From: Thalassoglobus neptunius
Lineage (GTDB): Bacteria > Planctomycetota > Planctomycetia > Planctomycetales > Planctomycetaceae
Reading direction: 5' to 3'
Assembly (NCBI RefSeq): GCF_007859735.1
Contig: NZ_SIHI01000020.1
Span: 1-63,553, forward strand
Length of the DNA: 63,553 nt
A program made the translations under genes and the position numbers. Shown here piece by piece: positions 35,414 through 46,021 of the stretch (position 1 is its first letter; every line of letters starts with the position of its first letter). Below the pieces are notes generated by a model. The model searched no databases. It was given only the letters and a program-made list of their open reading frames with translations, and was not told the origin of the DNA.

Positions 35414-38400
35414 TCAGGAGCGGTGACGCTTGCTGAATAATCGATTCAGAAGCCGACTGCCCGCGGCACGTTCCGTTCCGGGATTCGTTGAATCTGAGGA
35501 GGCACGACGATTTGCAGCAGTCACAACGAGCGTTGCTGTGACTGACGACGTCAATGGCGAGATGACCGATCCGGATTTCTCATCCAACTCGTTGGTCTCC
35601 CGGCTTCGCTGTGTCCGAGTTGCCGACTCTGTCCCCGGTTCAGAGAGAGCCATCTCCTCACTCTCCATGGGTGGCTCTTCCTGATCGTCTGGACCGATTA
35701 CGGACGGGTCCAGTTCCTCGATCGCTCCATCCTGAGCTTCCAACTCTACGGGTTGCTCATCGATGGCGTTGCCTTCCGAGTCGACGGGCACAAGACGCAA
35801 TGCAGGGAATTCCCCTTCGAGAGCATCAACGGCCGGAATTGGTTCTTCATCGATGATGTCGAACTTCAGAATGATCCGCTCGATTCGAATCGGTTCTCCG
35901 TTTTTCTGCTTACTGGTAATCAGCCAAAGCTCGTATCCAACTTCATCGCCGATCCCTTTCTCGCGGATAAACTCACGGAGTTGGTCCGGGTCGAGAAGCG
36001 AGTCTCCCTGGTCTTCGGAGATAAAGTCGATGATCGGTTCGTCGACTCCTTCCCTGCGAAGCTCGAAGAAGTCAAACGATTGAGTCGAAACACTGGTCCG
36101 CGACGGATAACTCGGAATCAAAGGACTCGCTGCAAGAACTTCTTCGACTTCGATGGGCTCGAATGCCGGCTGCGGGGCAAGTGCAGTCGGTGGCGGTTCC
36201 GGCTCAGCTGCGACAAAAACGCGAGCTGGCACAGGAATCTGGAAGACAATTCGACCATTCTGGAACCTGTCAGAATTGAAATTCACATCATCCCCGGTCC
36301 GACTGAGATTGCCGAGATTCTCGCGGGGATCGACCGGATCAGGCACTTCCGGGAGTTCTCCGACATCAATTGGCCCGACATCATTCTGTTGAACGCTCCG
36401 ACCATTCACAACAATCGACTCGTGATGAGAAACACCGAAGTCGGCCGGAACTTCATTCGTATTGTCTCCGAGAATGAAGCTGTTCACATCGAACTGGGAG
36501 TAAATGTGGCCAAACTCGTGAATCTCGCCCCCCATCGGAACAAGCATAAACTCGTTCGAAGTCGGATCAGGGGAAGGCACAATATCGGCATCGGACGTCA
36601 CTTCATTGAAGAAGTCTCGTGAGTTGCGTTGGTTGTTCAAGGTATTCGCTGCTTCGTCCAGGTCTCCAGTGGCATCATTTTGGGGATCGTTCCAGCGAAT
36701 GCTGATTCGCAAGTTCTCTTCAGCAACGAGCGGACCGCCAGGGCCATCCGGATCACCTGCTCCGATCATCAGACTGAACGAAGTGAGAAAGAAATTCGGC
36801 ACCGGGAGCGTTTCGAAATTGAACTCGCGGATTAAGTCATTGAAGAACGCGGCGTTATCAGCATGAGGACGCGGACCGAATGTTGTTGCCACACCACCGT
36901 CGGTTCTGAGCACAACACCCTCGGAAACGATAAAGGAGCCATCGAGCGCACTATCAACGCTGTCGTTGTTGGAATCCGCTTCAATCAACAGAGAATCGTT
37001 CGTTGTATCGACCGAGGTACCAGCAGCCAAATTTCCATCGGTTGAGATGTTAACGTTGGCCCCTAATGAGATGTTTCCATCGACTGCTCTCAGAACGATC
37101 CGTTCCCCATCGACCGATTGGGAAGAGACAATATCTCTCCGGAACGAATTCCCCAGCATCGGATCGGTAAACCCGACGACATTCAGATTGCCGCCAGCCT
37201 CAATGACAATCTCACCACCGTTGGCGCGAATTCCATTGACTCGCGAGAACTGAGCGTTTTGTTCGGTTTCCAGATCACTGACAAAATTCACGTTCAACTG
37301 ATCCGCAGTATTTCCCAGCCCCCCATCGTTGAAGTTGTTGAAGCGAATCGCTCCTTCACTCGATTCATTCTCCATCGAAATCTCGTCGACTCGATTTTCG
37401 AGTGTCAGCTCAATGTCGAGATTGGAAGTTCCACTCGTCTGGTCGACTCCCAATTCATTCGCAATCAGAATTCCATTCCCTGTTTGCGAAATCCCTCCGG
37501 TGGTCGTCAACCGAATGTCCGCACTTCCGTCGCTCGATCCGCCGATCCCAGCATGAATCGCTTCATTGATAACAAGAGATCCCGACACATCAATCAAGAT
37601 GTCTCCGTTAATCGTATCGTCGACTTCGAGAATCCCATCGACGTCATCATCACGATTCGCCTGAGCCCCTGACGTCAGAGTCGATGTGACACCAACGGTC
37701 GAATCGAAATCGGAAGACTTGAGCCCGGTCCCCGCAGCCACATCGCCAATTGCCAGACTCGTGCTATTGCGGAAAATGATCATCCCGCCATCCGAATCGT
37801 TCCAAGCTGCGAACTCACCGACGGCGTTCTCGAATCCCAACTCAACATCTGTTTCGGTAGTCGCAGAAACCTGACGAACGCCAAGATTCTGAGCGACGAT
37901 CGTTCCGGGAGACGATTGCGAGATCCCCCCATTGGCAAGCAATCGAACGGTCCCGGAACCTGCCAGGATCTGATCGTTAAGTTCCAGCGAACTGCCACTT
38001 CCGAGGTAAACATTACCGCTGTTGGAACGGACTCCTGAATCGACAGTCAACGTTCGACCCAGAGAGGTCGTCACCTCAATGTCTCCGTCGATCGACGTCA
38101 CTCCATCCACCTGCGTGAAGGTCAACGTGGGAGTCAATGTCGACAATTGCTTCGCTGCGATGGAATTAATTGTCAAATCGGTGATCGAATGAAATCCGAT
38201 GAATCCCCCGACAGACTGATTAAGAGCCGAAAATTCATTGACGACGTTATCCTCACAGAGCTCGATGTTGACGTTCAACACGTCATCGATTTGTTGCACA
38301 CCAAGTTGCTGGGCGGTAATCACACCGGATGCAGTTTGAGAGATATTGCCGCGAGCGATCAGTCGCACATCGGCTTCGTCAAACTCGTCACCGACCGAAA

Positions 38401-41400
38401 CTTCCTGCTCGACGGAGAGGCTTGCTTCTGAGGCAAGTGTGATGTCATTCCCGCCGAGAACACCGGAAGTGCTCGTCACTCCACGGGTATCAGCAAAGTT
38501 AATCGTGTCGTCATTACATTCGCTGATGACCGTCCATGGACCGACGCTTCCAATCGTTAAATCGCGAGTCGATCGGAATGAAATCATTCCATCTTCGTAT
38601 GCATTGTCAGCGGCGAACTCATCGACCTCATTGTTCCCAACGAGTTCGATGTCATAAGTAGCCCCTTCATCCTCGTTGAAGATAAGTTCCTGTCTGACAC
38701 CAAGTTGGTTGGCAGTGATCACGCCGCTGTCCTGCAAAATGTCGCCATGTGCAATCAGCCGGGTATCTGCCAAACCGGAATTCACCTGTGCGTCAATCGT
38801 CAAGCTCTCGACAGTAAACGCGTCTCCATCCGTCGCCTGCAGAGTAATGTTGTTCCCAACGTTTTGACTGGTCCCTGACGAAACAACACCATTCGTTTCA
38901 AGAAACGTTCCAAACTTCTGAGCGCCCGGCCCGACAGTCACAACGGTCAGCGACTCACTCGTATTGAAGGCAATTTCTCCACCAATTGAAGCATTGAATG
39001 CAGCGAATTCATGGACCGCGTTGGTGCTGAGCGTCAGAAGTACATCCACATCGTCGACGACGGTACTCTCCTGGCGGACACCAAGCGTGTTCGCGGTAAG
39101 GATTCCCGTTTCTGACTGCGAGATCGCTCCGTCCGCGACGATTCGGATTGTATCCGCAGTGAGGGCGTGCTCGACTTTAAAACCGGTTCCGACGTTAATA
39201 TACAAGTCGCTATTGGGAATGCTGATCGAAGTGTTGAGATCAAATGTATTCCCCGCGATGAAGGCGAGACTTCCCCCATGAGAGTTAATGAGCGACATGT
39301 CAGGGAAAACCAGATTCTGATCCGATTGAAGTTCGATTTTTCCTCCGTTGGTCATGTCATTGGCGTCAGTCGTAATGCCCGTCAACGACTCAAACACAAA
39401 GAGCGACTGCTCGTCGCCGATGATCTTTTCTCCAACCGTTCCGGTAGTCAAATCTTCAACGCTGTGAAAACTGATGAACGCTTCGGGATTCGCTCCGGTG
39501 AAAGAAGAATTCGAGAGGTTTTCAGCCGCAAACAGATCGACGACATTCTCTTCGCACAGGAAAATCACAAAGTCATCGCCGGTGTTAACCTGTCGAACTC
39601 CCAGTTCATTGGCAGTGATGACACCAACGCTGTCCTGTCGAATGCTCCCATTGGCGACAAGTCGGACATCGGCGAGATCATTGGAATCACCGACTGAGAT
39701 CACTTGGTTAACCAGCAAGCTGTCGCCCATCGCATTCTGACCGGTAACTCGAATGGTAATATCATTCGTCGATTGATCGACCGACGTTGTTTGAACACCA
39801 GTCGTGGTCGCGAATGCAGCAGCTTTCCCTGTTCCTGCGGAGACCGTCGCGATTGTGAGCGCCGTCGCGTTGTTATAGGTAATCATTCCTCCATCGGAGG
39901 CATTAAACGCTGCGAACTGATTAACCCGGTTGTCCGCGAAAAGAGTGAGGTGATTCCCCGAGTAACTCGCTTCGAGCCGTACTCCAAGAGCTTCTCCGAC
40001 AACGATACCTGATTCTGACTGTCCAATAAAATCGTTGGCGAGAAGGCGAACAGTCCCGGCATTCGACTCAACGCGTGCTCCCAGAAAGACCGACGAATCC
40101 CCATGCAGAAGGATGTCACCGCCGTTGGAATCGACGACCGAATAATTCTCCAGATAGCTGGCGGAGGCAACGACGATATCACCAGAATTGCTCGTCACTC
40201 CCGACAGCGCGCCGAATTGGACATTCTTTGTAAATGCTTGCGCATCGACGTCTGTGATCGTCAGTCCGCGATCACTGTAAAAATCAATCTCGCCGCCTGC
40301 ATGGGTGTTTGAAGCAGCGAACGTGGTCACCATGTTGTCTTCACACAGCGTGACATCGCCACCGGTCGCAATCACGCCCAGCCCGTAAGCCGTGATAATC
40401 CCAGTCATTGTCTGGGTAATATCCCCGGCCCCTTTGATACGCACGTTGTCTGCGTTAATCGTTTGGGTTAGTTCAAGGTCATTCTCTGCATCGAGTAGAA
40501 CATCCCCTGCAGTAACGAGCGCAACGTTGATTTCAAGAGTTGCTCCCGAATCGAGAACGATGTCGCCGTCTGGCCCGTTTCCTGGCTGAATGATGTGAGT
40601 GATCGTCAGATCCATCGCGCTTTCAAGGCCGATGTTGCCATTTGCAGTTCTGACTCCCGACGTCGCTGCGAAGTCGACACTCGTTTCATCCATCGACACC
40701 ATTTTTCCAGTCACCGCTCCGACGGTGAGATCGATGACACTTCGAAATGTCACCTGTCCTCCCGAAGACATATTTTCCGCCGCGAAAACACCGACAACAT
40801 TGTCTTCGCAGAGTTGGATATCAACATCATCCGTCCCGGAGTGAATCTGGCGGACGCCGACTGCACTGGCCGAAATGAGTCCCGTTTCAGATTGGGAGAT
40901 CTCTCCGTTCGCAATCATTCGGACGACGCCCGAACCAGCCACAATCGGTGAATCAATGGTCAGTGTCTCATATTCGCCATTGTTCACCAGAAGCGTGACG
41001 TCACCGTTGGTTGTTTGAATTCCCGTTGTGGTTTCAAATTCGGAGAATTTCCCCACTCCGGTTGCGACCGTCGAAATGGTCAAATCATTGATCGATTTGA
41101 AGGTCACCATTCCCTGTGAAGACGCATTGAAGGCGGCGAAATTGGTGACAGCATTGTCGCCGATCAATGTGATGTCCAAATCAGGATCTGTCGACTCCTG
41201 TCGAACACCAAGATTCGTCGCTGTGATGAGACTCGACTGAGTGATTTCACCATTCGCAACAAGTCGAACTGTGCCTGCTTCCAGATAGTAATCAACGTCA
41301 AGATCCTCACCCACTTCGATATAAATCTCTCGATCCATACCAAGCACGAACTCTTGCGGAATGTCGAAGCTGCCGCCCGCAATGAAAGCGAGGCTTCCGC

Positions 41401-42622
41401 CGTTCGAATTCACGAGAAAAGCATTCTGTAGGTCAACAACGGTCAGATCTCCATCGGAGTGAAGACCGATCGTGCCGTCGTAAGTGGTGACGCCGGTCAC
41501 CCCGATATCTCCGAAGTAGTAGACGTCGCCGATCGTCAAGTCTTGGGTACTATGAAAGTTGATCGCGCCTTCTTCCGAGTAGTTAACTCCCGCAAATGTG
41601 TCGACGACGTTATCAGCACAGAGATCAACATTAAATGGCCCACCATCATCATTCTGCTCAACAAGCAGCCCGTTGGCGGTGATCACTCCCATGTCATTCT
41701 GAGTGATGTTCCCATTCCCGACTAAAGCAACAGTGGAACCGGTCACCTCTCCTTCCAGCGTGATGTCTCCCGCCGACAGCAGGCGAACCTCGTTTTGTGG
41801 AACGTCCATATCATCAACGGCTTCCACGGTGCCGGTCACACGAATTCCGCGATTCGTTCGAATGGTGATATCACCATCGCCATCGGTGGAAGCGGCGAAT
41901 CCATGATCGATGTCCGTCTTGATCCCGGTCATTTCAATTCCCGGCGTTTCCAAATCTCCGAAGTCGGTGTCAATAACATCCACGTGTGCGCGCGTCGTCG
42001 CAGAGAACGCATCGAGATCCATCTGGACGCGCCCACTAAAGGTGACGCTCTCTGCGTTGACGACATCGAGTTCAGTGATTTTGGTTTGTCCGGCGTGCGT
42101 GATCGTCCCGACATCCGTGACCGTGACGTTTTGAATTCCTTCAGGCGACGTCAGAATCAACGTATCGCCGTCGCGGTTCGTTCCAGAATCATCTCCACCG
42201 AAAACGACAGCGACATCCACCCCGCCACTCGTGTCGTTGATGGAAAGACTTGTGAACGCATCCACAGCGACTGCGAGAATACGGTCGTCCGAGCCACCTG
42301 AAAGAATCTCGAACTGGTCGTCGGCGAGTCCACCCAGATTGTTCCAGGTCTCACCATCAAGATTAAAGAAGTAAACATCCTCGTTGTTCGTTCCCATTGC
42401 ATCGGGATCGAGGTCAGCAGTCCCTTGAGTGATCTGCAACTGTGTGACATCTCCCCCGAAGTTCGAGAGGATCAACTCCGTGCCACCCATCAACGTGAAG
42501 TCAGCATTCAGAAGTCGGCGATCTTCCAGCTTCTTCAGCCCAAGTTTCTTCCGGGTCTGAGCGGAGGGTGTTTTTGTCCCAAAGCAAGTCCGCACGAGGT
42601 TTGTAAACCAGTTGTCTGACAT
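35414..42622 (-). CDS. Giant secreted repeat protein with planctomycete LEPR-XLL-type N-terminus
   Basis: The 2402-residue product starts at ATG 42620-42622; LEDRRLLNA lies at 32-40, a planctomycete surface-protein motif. The body consists of about eleven degenerate ~120-200-residue units, each with the pattern VRLxAxGxIxQ...GxIxAxxLGVRQ...VxxFAAxNxSxxGxIxF, resembling the beta-helical repeats of filamentous adhesins. Low-complexity acidic/Pro segments follow, then a C-terminal hydrophobic stretch (SSVTATLVVTAANR) and basic tail (RLLNRLFSKRHRS). It is probably a cell-surface or matrix protein. HEFGH near residue ~2020 matches HExxH, but no protease domain is recognisable. No classical Sec signal. 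Confidence 0.9.
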   Translation of the reverse strand: MSDNWFTNLVRTCFGTKTPSAQTRKKLGLKKLEDRRLLNADFTLMGGTELILSNFGGDVTQLQITQGTADLDPDAMGTNNEDVYFFNLDGETWNNLGGLADDQFEILSGGSDDRILAVAVDAFTSLSINDTSGGVDVAVVFGGDDSGTNRDGDTLILTSPEGIQNVTVTDVGTITHAGQTKITELDVVNAESVTFSGRVQMDLDAFSATTRAHVDVIDTDFGDLETPGIEMTGIKTDIDHGFAASTDGDGDITIRTNRGIRVTGTVEAVDDMDVPQNEVRLLSAGDITLEGEVTGSTVALVGNGNITQNDMGVITANGLLVEQNDDGGPFNVDLCADNVVDTFAGVNYSEEGAINFHSTQDLTIGDVYYFGDIGVTGVTTYDGTIGLHSDGDLTVVDLQNAFLVNSNGGSLAFIAGGSFDIPQEFVLGMDREIYIEVGEDLDVDYYLEAGTVRLVANGEITQSSLITATNLGVRQESTDPDLDITLIGDNAVTNFAAFNASSQGMVTFKSINDLTISTVATGVGKFSEFETTTGIQTTNGDVTLLVNNGEYETLTIDSPIVAGSGVVRMIANGEISQSETGLISASAVGVRQIHSGTDDVDIQLCEDNVVGVFAAENMSSGGQVTFRSVIDLTVGAVTGKMVSMDETSVDFAATSGVRTANGNIGLESAMDLTITHIIQPGNGPDGDIVLDSGATLEINVALVTAGDVLLDAENDLELTQTINADNVRIKGAGDITQTMTGIITAYGLGVIATGGDVTLCEDNMVTTFAASNTHAGGEIDFYSDRGLTITDVDAQAFTKNVQFGALSGVTSNSGDIVVASASYLENYSVVDSNGGDILLHGDSSVFLGARVESNAGTVRLLANDFIGQSESGIVVGEALGVRLEASYSGNHLTLFADNRVNQFAAFNASDGGMITYNNATALTIATVSAGTGKAAAFATTTGVQTTSVDQSTNDITIRVTGQNAMGDSLLVNQVISVGDSNDLADVRLVANGSIRQDSVGVITANELGVRQVNTGDDFVIFLCEENVVDLFAAENLSNSSFTGANPEAFISFHSVEDLTTGTVGEKIIGDEQSLFVFESLTGITTDANDMTNGGKIELQSDQNLVFPDMSLINSHGGSLAFIAGNTFDLNTSISIPNSDLYINVGTGFKVEHALTADTIRIVADGAISQSETGILTANTLGVRQESTVVDDVDVLLTLSTNAVHEFAAFNASIGGEIAFNTSESLTVVTVGPGAQKFGTFLETNGVVSSGTSQNVGNNITLQATDGDAFTVESLTIDAQVNSGLADTRLIAHGDILQDSGVITANQLGVRQELIFNEDEGATYDIELVGNNEVDEFAADNAYEDGMISFRSTRDLTIGSVGPWTVISECNDDTINFADTRGVTSTSGVLGGNDITLASEASLSVEQEVSVGDEFDEADVRLIARGNISQTASGVITAQQLGVQQIDDVLNVNIELCEDNVVNEFSALNQSVGGFIGFHSITDLTINSIAAKQLSTLTPTLTFTQVDGVTSIDGDIEVTTSLGRTLTVDSGVRSNSGNVYLGSGSSLELNDQILAGSGTVRLLANGGISQSSPGTIVAQNLGVRQVSATTETDVELGFENAVGEFAAWNDSDGGMIIFRNSTSLAIGDVAAGTGLKSSDFDSTVGVTSTLTSGAQANRDDDVDGILEVDDTINGDILIDVSGSLVINEAIHAGIGGSSDGSADIRLTTTGGISQTGNGILIANELGVDQTSGTSNLDIELTLENRVDEISMENESSEGAIRFNNFNDGGLGNTADQLNVNFVSDLETEQNAQFSRVNGIRANGGEIVIEAGGNLNVVGFTDPMLGNSFRRDIVSSQSVDGERIVLRAVDGNISLGANVNISTDGNLAAGTSVDTTNDSLLIEADSNNDSVDSALDGSFIVSEGVVLRTDGGVATTFGPRPHADNAAFFNDLIREFNFETLPVPNFFLTSFSLMIGAGDPDGPGGPLVAEENLRISIRWNDPQNDATGDLDEAANTLNNQRNSRDFFNEVTSDADIVPSPDPTSNEFMLVPMGGEIHEFGHIYSQFDVNSFILGDNTNEVPADFGVSHHESIVVNGRSVQQNDVGPIDVGELPEVPDPVDPRENLGNLSRTGDDVNFNSDRFQNGRIVFQIPVPARVFVAAEPEPPPTALAPQPAFEPIEVEEVLAASPLIPSYPSRTSVSTQSFDFFELRREGVDEPIIDFISEDQGDSLLDPDQLREFIREKGIGDEVGYELWLITSKQKNGEPIRIERIILKFDIIDEEPIPAVDALEGEFPALRLVPVDSEGNAIDEQPVELEAQDGAIEELDPSVIGPDDQEEPPMESEEMALSEPGTESATRTQRSRETNELDEKSGSVISPLTSSVTATLVVTAANRRASSDSTNPGTERAAGSRLLNRLFSKRHRS

Positions 42623-43134
42623 GAATAACTGCCCTTGGGTCCGTGATCGCTTTGCGAATGACTCCAGATCGTTGTGAACCGTTCCACAGTGTTTGGCTCT
42701 CGAACTTCTTCCTCTCAGAATTCCATTATCGCAGAACGAGTCATCAGGGTGCGTTCCCAATTTCGATCGTCATCGATTTTCGCACGAAACATTGACTCTA
42801 AAGTTCTGAACAGATTCTGAAGGACGGAAAATCCGTAGAGAGCGAACGGGAGTAGTCGACGCCCTCACAAATTGCCTGACTGGAAATCACCTCATATTCA
42901 CAGAATCGACACATCTGCTACCCGAGGAACGATTTCAACCAATCTTTGACGGAAGTTCCGATTAGATAATTTACGATGTTTAAGCGGGTTTTGCTCGTCT
43001 CTTTTCCGAAAGTCAAATCGGAATGCCGAGTTTCTCCGGGTCAACCGTACAGAGTGACCGATTTGACGATTGTGAGGAGTTGCGCATTTCTTCAACTTCT
43101 CCATCCACGGGTCACGTTCAGAACGGAGTCTGAA
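42623..43134. other. Divergent spacer between the giant repeat gene and the lipoprotein gene
   Basis: About 510 bases. The lipoprotein frame is open upstream to 42976 but lacks coding character there. No other gene is seen; promoters for both directions are expected here. Confidence 0.5.
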
Positions 43135-44526
43135 ATGGACATTGTCATACCACATCAATTTCTTTCATTCTCCACAATTGTGGTGCTCACGCTGGGGCTC
43201 ACAAGTTGCGGTCATGCCGAATGGACTGCATACAATCCGGAGAAGGGCCAGAAAGAAGCCCAGTCGTCAGATCAAAACTCTCCCATTATCCGGGAGCGGC
43301 GAAAGGTCGCTGACACCCAAATCGAACCATCCGCTCCTCACACAGGATGGACATCGACTGATCCGGGGCGCACCGTCAAAGTGAGTGCCGATCTCTCCAG
43401 TTCCCTGGAAACAAGCAAAGCAGATCGCCTCCCGGAAATTCGCTCGGCCGCAGAACGATTCTCAACGCCACCAATTGAATGGACTCCCGTTCAAGTGAGA
43501 GTTCAGTCAGACGAAGAAGAAATCAACGAAGATGTGGATCGCCTGCTGCGACAGAACAACGACTGGTACCCCACGATTCATCGCAACAGTCCGCTCAGCA
43601 ACGTCGTGACCGACTCAACTCAAACACAGAGTTATCTTGGCGAGCTTCACGGATTGATTCGCGCTGAGTCTGCCCCGGTGGCGACTCAGCCCATCAAGCT
43701 GAGCGGGCACTTGATCGAATCGATGACAGTTCCAGAGACTTCCCCTTCGCAGATGAAAGGTTCCCTGGTTTTTCTGGATGAACTCAAAGAACTCGTCGAG
43801 GATGGAAGCATCACCGACGAAACCCGTGTCGTCGTCCCGAGCAAAGCGGAAACGAACGTTCAGTCGACAGCACTTCCCTTCGAAGAAATCGACGTGCCAT
43901 CGATCCCCGAACCGGAAATCCTCATCAACGAATCTCCCGTTTCTCCCGTACCTGCAGCTTCAGTAGACGTTGACGAAGAAGTGGAAGTCGTTGCTCAAGC
44001 CTACAATCCTCCGGCAGTCCCTCCGACTCCCGAGGACAGCGAGAAACTTCAAACTCTCGAAGAAGACGAAGCCCGTTATCGATTGTCGAATCTCTTCGCA
44101 CCGGTCACCGACATCGATCTTGAAGGTCCCAGCACGGAACCTCCGAAAGACATTGCTGATTTCACAACACCTCAAAGCAATCCGGAATCACGACTGAAGA
44201 CGGAAGCGTATCTCGCCACCGCAACGCGCCCGCTCTCCCCGGCGTATTTCGTTGGCCCAACTTTTTCGGCAGTCCATCCGCCCCGCAACACCTATTGCTT
44301 TACTCACAATCCGCTCTATTTCGAAGATCCCAATCTCGAACGCTGCGGAATCGGTTGCGGTTGCTTCACAACAGTCAAGTCGGCTGCTTGCTTCTATGCC
44401 GACGCAGTCTTCCTCCCTTACACGCTCATCGTGACCCCTCCGCGAACATGTATGCCGACGCTCGGCGACTGCCCGACGTGTTGCGAGTTTGACAGCGACG
44501 CTTACTTTCGCGAATGGAAATGGTAA
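43135..44526 (+). CDS. Proline-rich putative lipoprotein, planctomycete-type C-terminus
   Basis: The 463-residue product starts at ATG 43135, which gives a signal peptide with a lipobox (VVLTLGLTSCG, Cys near 25). The long middle (~30-360) is acidic and Pro/Ser-rich and likely disordered. The C-terminal ~100 residues form a compact Cys-rich module: YCFTHNPLYFEDPNLERCGI, then CGCFTTVKSAACFYADAVFL and CPTCCEFDSDAYF. I recall this 'NPLYFEDxNLERCG' module in planctomycete envelope proteins but cannot name its function. It is divergent from the giant repeat protein. Confidence 0.7.
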   Translation: MDIVIPHQFLSFSTIVVLTLGLTSCGHAEWTAYNPEKGQKEAQSSDQNSPIIRERRKVADTQIEPSAPHTGWTSTDPGRTVKVSADLSSSLETSKADRLPEIRSAAERFSTPPIEWTPVQVRVQSDEEEINEDVDRLLRQNNDWYPTIHRNSPLSNVVTDSTQTQSYLGELHGLIRAESAPVATQPIKLSGHLIESMTVPETSPSQMKGSLVFLDELKELVEDGSITDETRVVVPSKAETNVQSTALPFEEIDVPSIPEPEILINESPVSPVPAASVDVDEEVEVVAQAYNPPAVPPTPEDSEKLQTLEEDEARYRLSNLFAPVTDIDLEGPSTEPPKDIADFTTPQSNPESRLKTEAYLATATRPLSPAYFVGPTFSAVHPPRNTYCFTHNPLYFEDPNLERCGIGCGCFTTVKSAACFYADAVFLPYTLIVTPPRTCMPTLGDCPTCCEFDSDAYFREWKW

Positions 44527-44557
44527 GCAGCAGTCGCGGGGAATCTTTGTCGCTTAT

Positions 44558-46021
44558 TCAATCGGTCGACGATTCCGTCGGACGTGCGACAAAGAGAAGC
44601 AATTGCGCGACGAGAACAAGACCGAGAGGAAGAAAGACGAGCACCCAGCCAACTTTCATCATGTTCTCGTACCATGCTCCCGGAATCGAACGCACACTGA
44701 CGCGCGATTCCACGCTTCGAAGACCGTCGTTTTCAATTCTCTCGACGACCTCAGATCTCCGCTGATCAAGAATGTCTCCGGGAAGTTGGTCGTCGGACTC
44801 GATGATCAAAACGGGTGACGTCGACGTCCAATTCGACCGAATCTTCTCAAGCTCCACTTCCCCGTTCGGTGTTAACGAAGCAGAGTCGTCGGTGAAGTCG
44901 TTGCTTTCAAGAACGAAACCGGCAGACTTTGAGGCGATATACTCTCGATCGCGTGGGTCCGTCACCGAACCGAAAATCAATAGACCAATTGCACCGAACA
45001 TCGTCCACAAGAGAGTTCCGCAACCGAACGCCGCCATTTGGGACTTGAATTGGTTCCGCTCCGAAGTCTCTTCGAAATGAAGAGGCACTTTGCGTCCTCG
45101 GATGAGGGACCTCTGAGCAGCCGCACCAATCTCCCCGTAGCGAATCACCTTCTGCCAGGACCGCTGGTTGGTTCCGTTCGCAAGCTCTTCAAGCTGAACA
45201 CGAAGTTCGTTGACGATCGTCCTCTCCGGATCAGCTTCGGGAGTGATCGTTCCATCAGCTGCTGGCCCCCCATCGATCGTGATCTGGTTGTCAGAATTTC
45301 GCTCTCCAACAACTTCACCATCAGTCCCGGACAACTTGATCTGAGCCATTTGGTTCGCTGATTTCTTCAAACTCCAATTCAGTTCGATCTCATCTTCGAC
45401 GACCAGACGGACGGTCACTTCAACAGGTCGTTCTGAGTCGGGACCAGTGGCGAGCATCATCACATGTTCAGGCGTCGGACAGATTTCCGAAAGTGCAGAC
45501 AGATCTTGCTCCAGAGTTTCCGAAACCCACTCTTTCGTAAATCCGCTGTTTGGAAAGTTCGATTGATCGAATTGGCGATCAAATTCGACCCGCCACAATT
45601 TCCCTAACTTGAGAGAACGAAACCGGTCCAGCGAGGTTTGGACGAACTCAGTGATCGCAGAAGCAAATAGTGGGCGAATGAGCTCAGGGGACTCTTGCCA
45701 CAAAGCTGTGTAGTCGAACAGCTCGGAGATTCTCAGAGCGGAAGTCAGAATTACGACCGGTTTCCCGATCACCTGAAACTGCCGGGCGGCCGCCAGAATT
45801 TCCGGGCTCGCCCCAACAACGACAACAGCATCGAGGCTGGAATCAGCGAGCATTTCGTCCCATCCAGAGACCCATTTCAGCGCGGGGAATGTCCCCTTCA
45901 GGGAAACTTGGAGCGAGGAATCAGGAGTCCAACAGCTTCCGATGGTGAGCTGATCACTGTCGTCGATAGCGTGCAAGACATGGACGACATCTGAATGAGT
46001 AGCGATGACGCTTAATTTCAT
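44558..46021 (-). CDS. Gfo/Idh/MocA-like protein with C-terminal membrane segments
   Basis: The 487-residue product starts at ATG 46019-46021 with a Rossmann-like beta-alpha-beta (MKLSVIATHSDVVHVLHAID) and VVVVGASPEILAAARQFQ, as in Gfo/Idh/MocA oxidoreductases. The last ~150 residues contain two hydrophobic segments (GTLLWTMFGAIGLLIFGSV; VGWVLVFLPLGLVLVAQLLL) flanking an extracytoplasmic loop, which is unusual for this soluble family. The classical NAD-binding GxGxxG is not obvious, so the fold may be used for binding rather than catalysis. Confidence 0.6.
   Translation of the reverse strand: MKLSVIATHSDVVHVLHAIDDSDQLTIGSCWTPDSSLQVSLKGTFPALKWVSGWDEMLADSSLDAVVVVGASPEILAAARQFQVIGKPVVILTSALRISELFDYTALWQESPELIRPLFASAITEFVQTSLDRFRSLKLGKLWRVEFDRQFDQSNFPNSGFTKEWVSETLEQDLSALSEICPTPEHVMMLATGPDSERPVEVTVRLVVEDEIELNWSLKKSANQMAQIKLSGTDGEVVGERNSDNQITIDGGPAADGTITPEADPERTIVNELRVQLEELANGTNQRSWQKVIRYGEIGAAAQRSLIRGRKVPLHFEETSERNQFKSQMAAFGCGTLLWTMFGAIGLLIFGSVTDPRDREYIASKSAGFVLESNDFTDDSASLTPNGEVELEKIRSNWTSTSPVLIIESDDQLPGDILDQRRSEVVERIENDGLRSVESRVSVRSIPGAWYENMMKVGWVLVFLPLGLVLVAQLLLFVARPTESSTD

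Noticed and set aside
35753-42301. Several long plus-strand frames (e.g. 35753-36622, 39167-39697, 41795-42301)
   Set aside because: All are antisense to the repeat protein gene, with no start context and biased composition.
35414-42622. HEFGH in the giant repeat protein as a zinc protease site
   Set aside because: It matches HExxH, but no third ligand or protease domain is visible around it; treated as coincidence.
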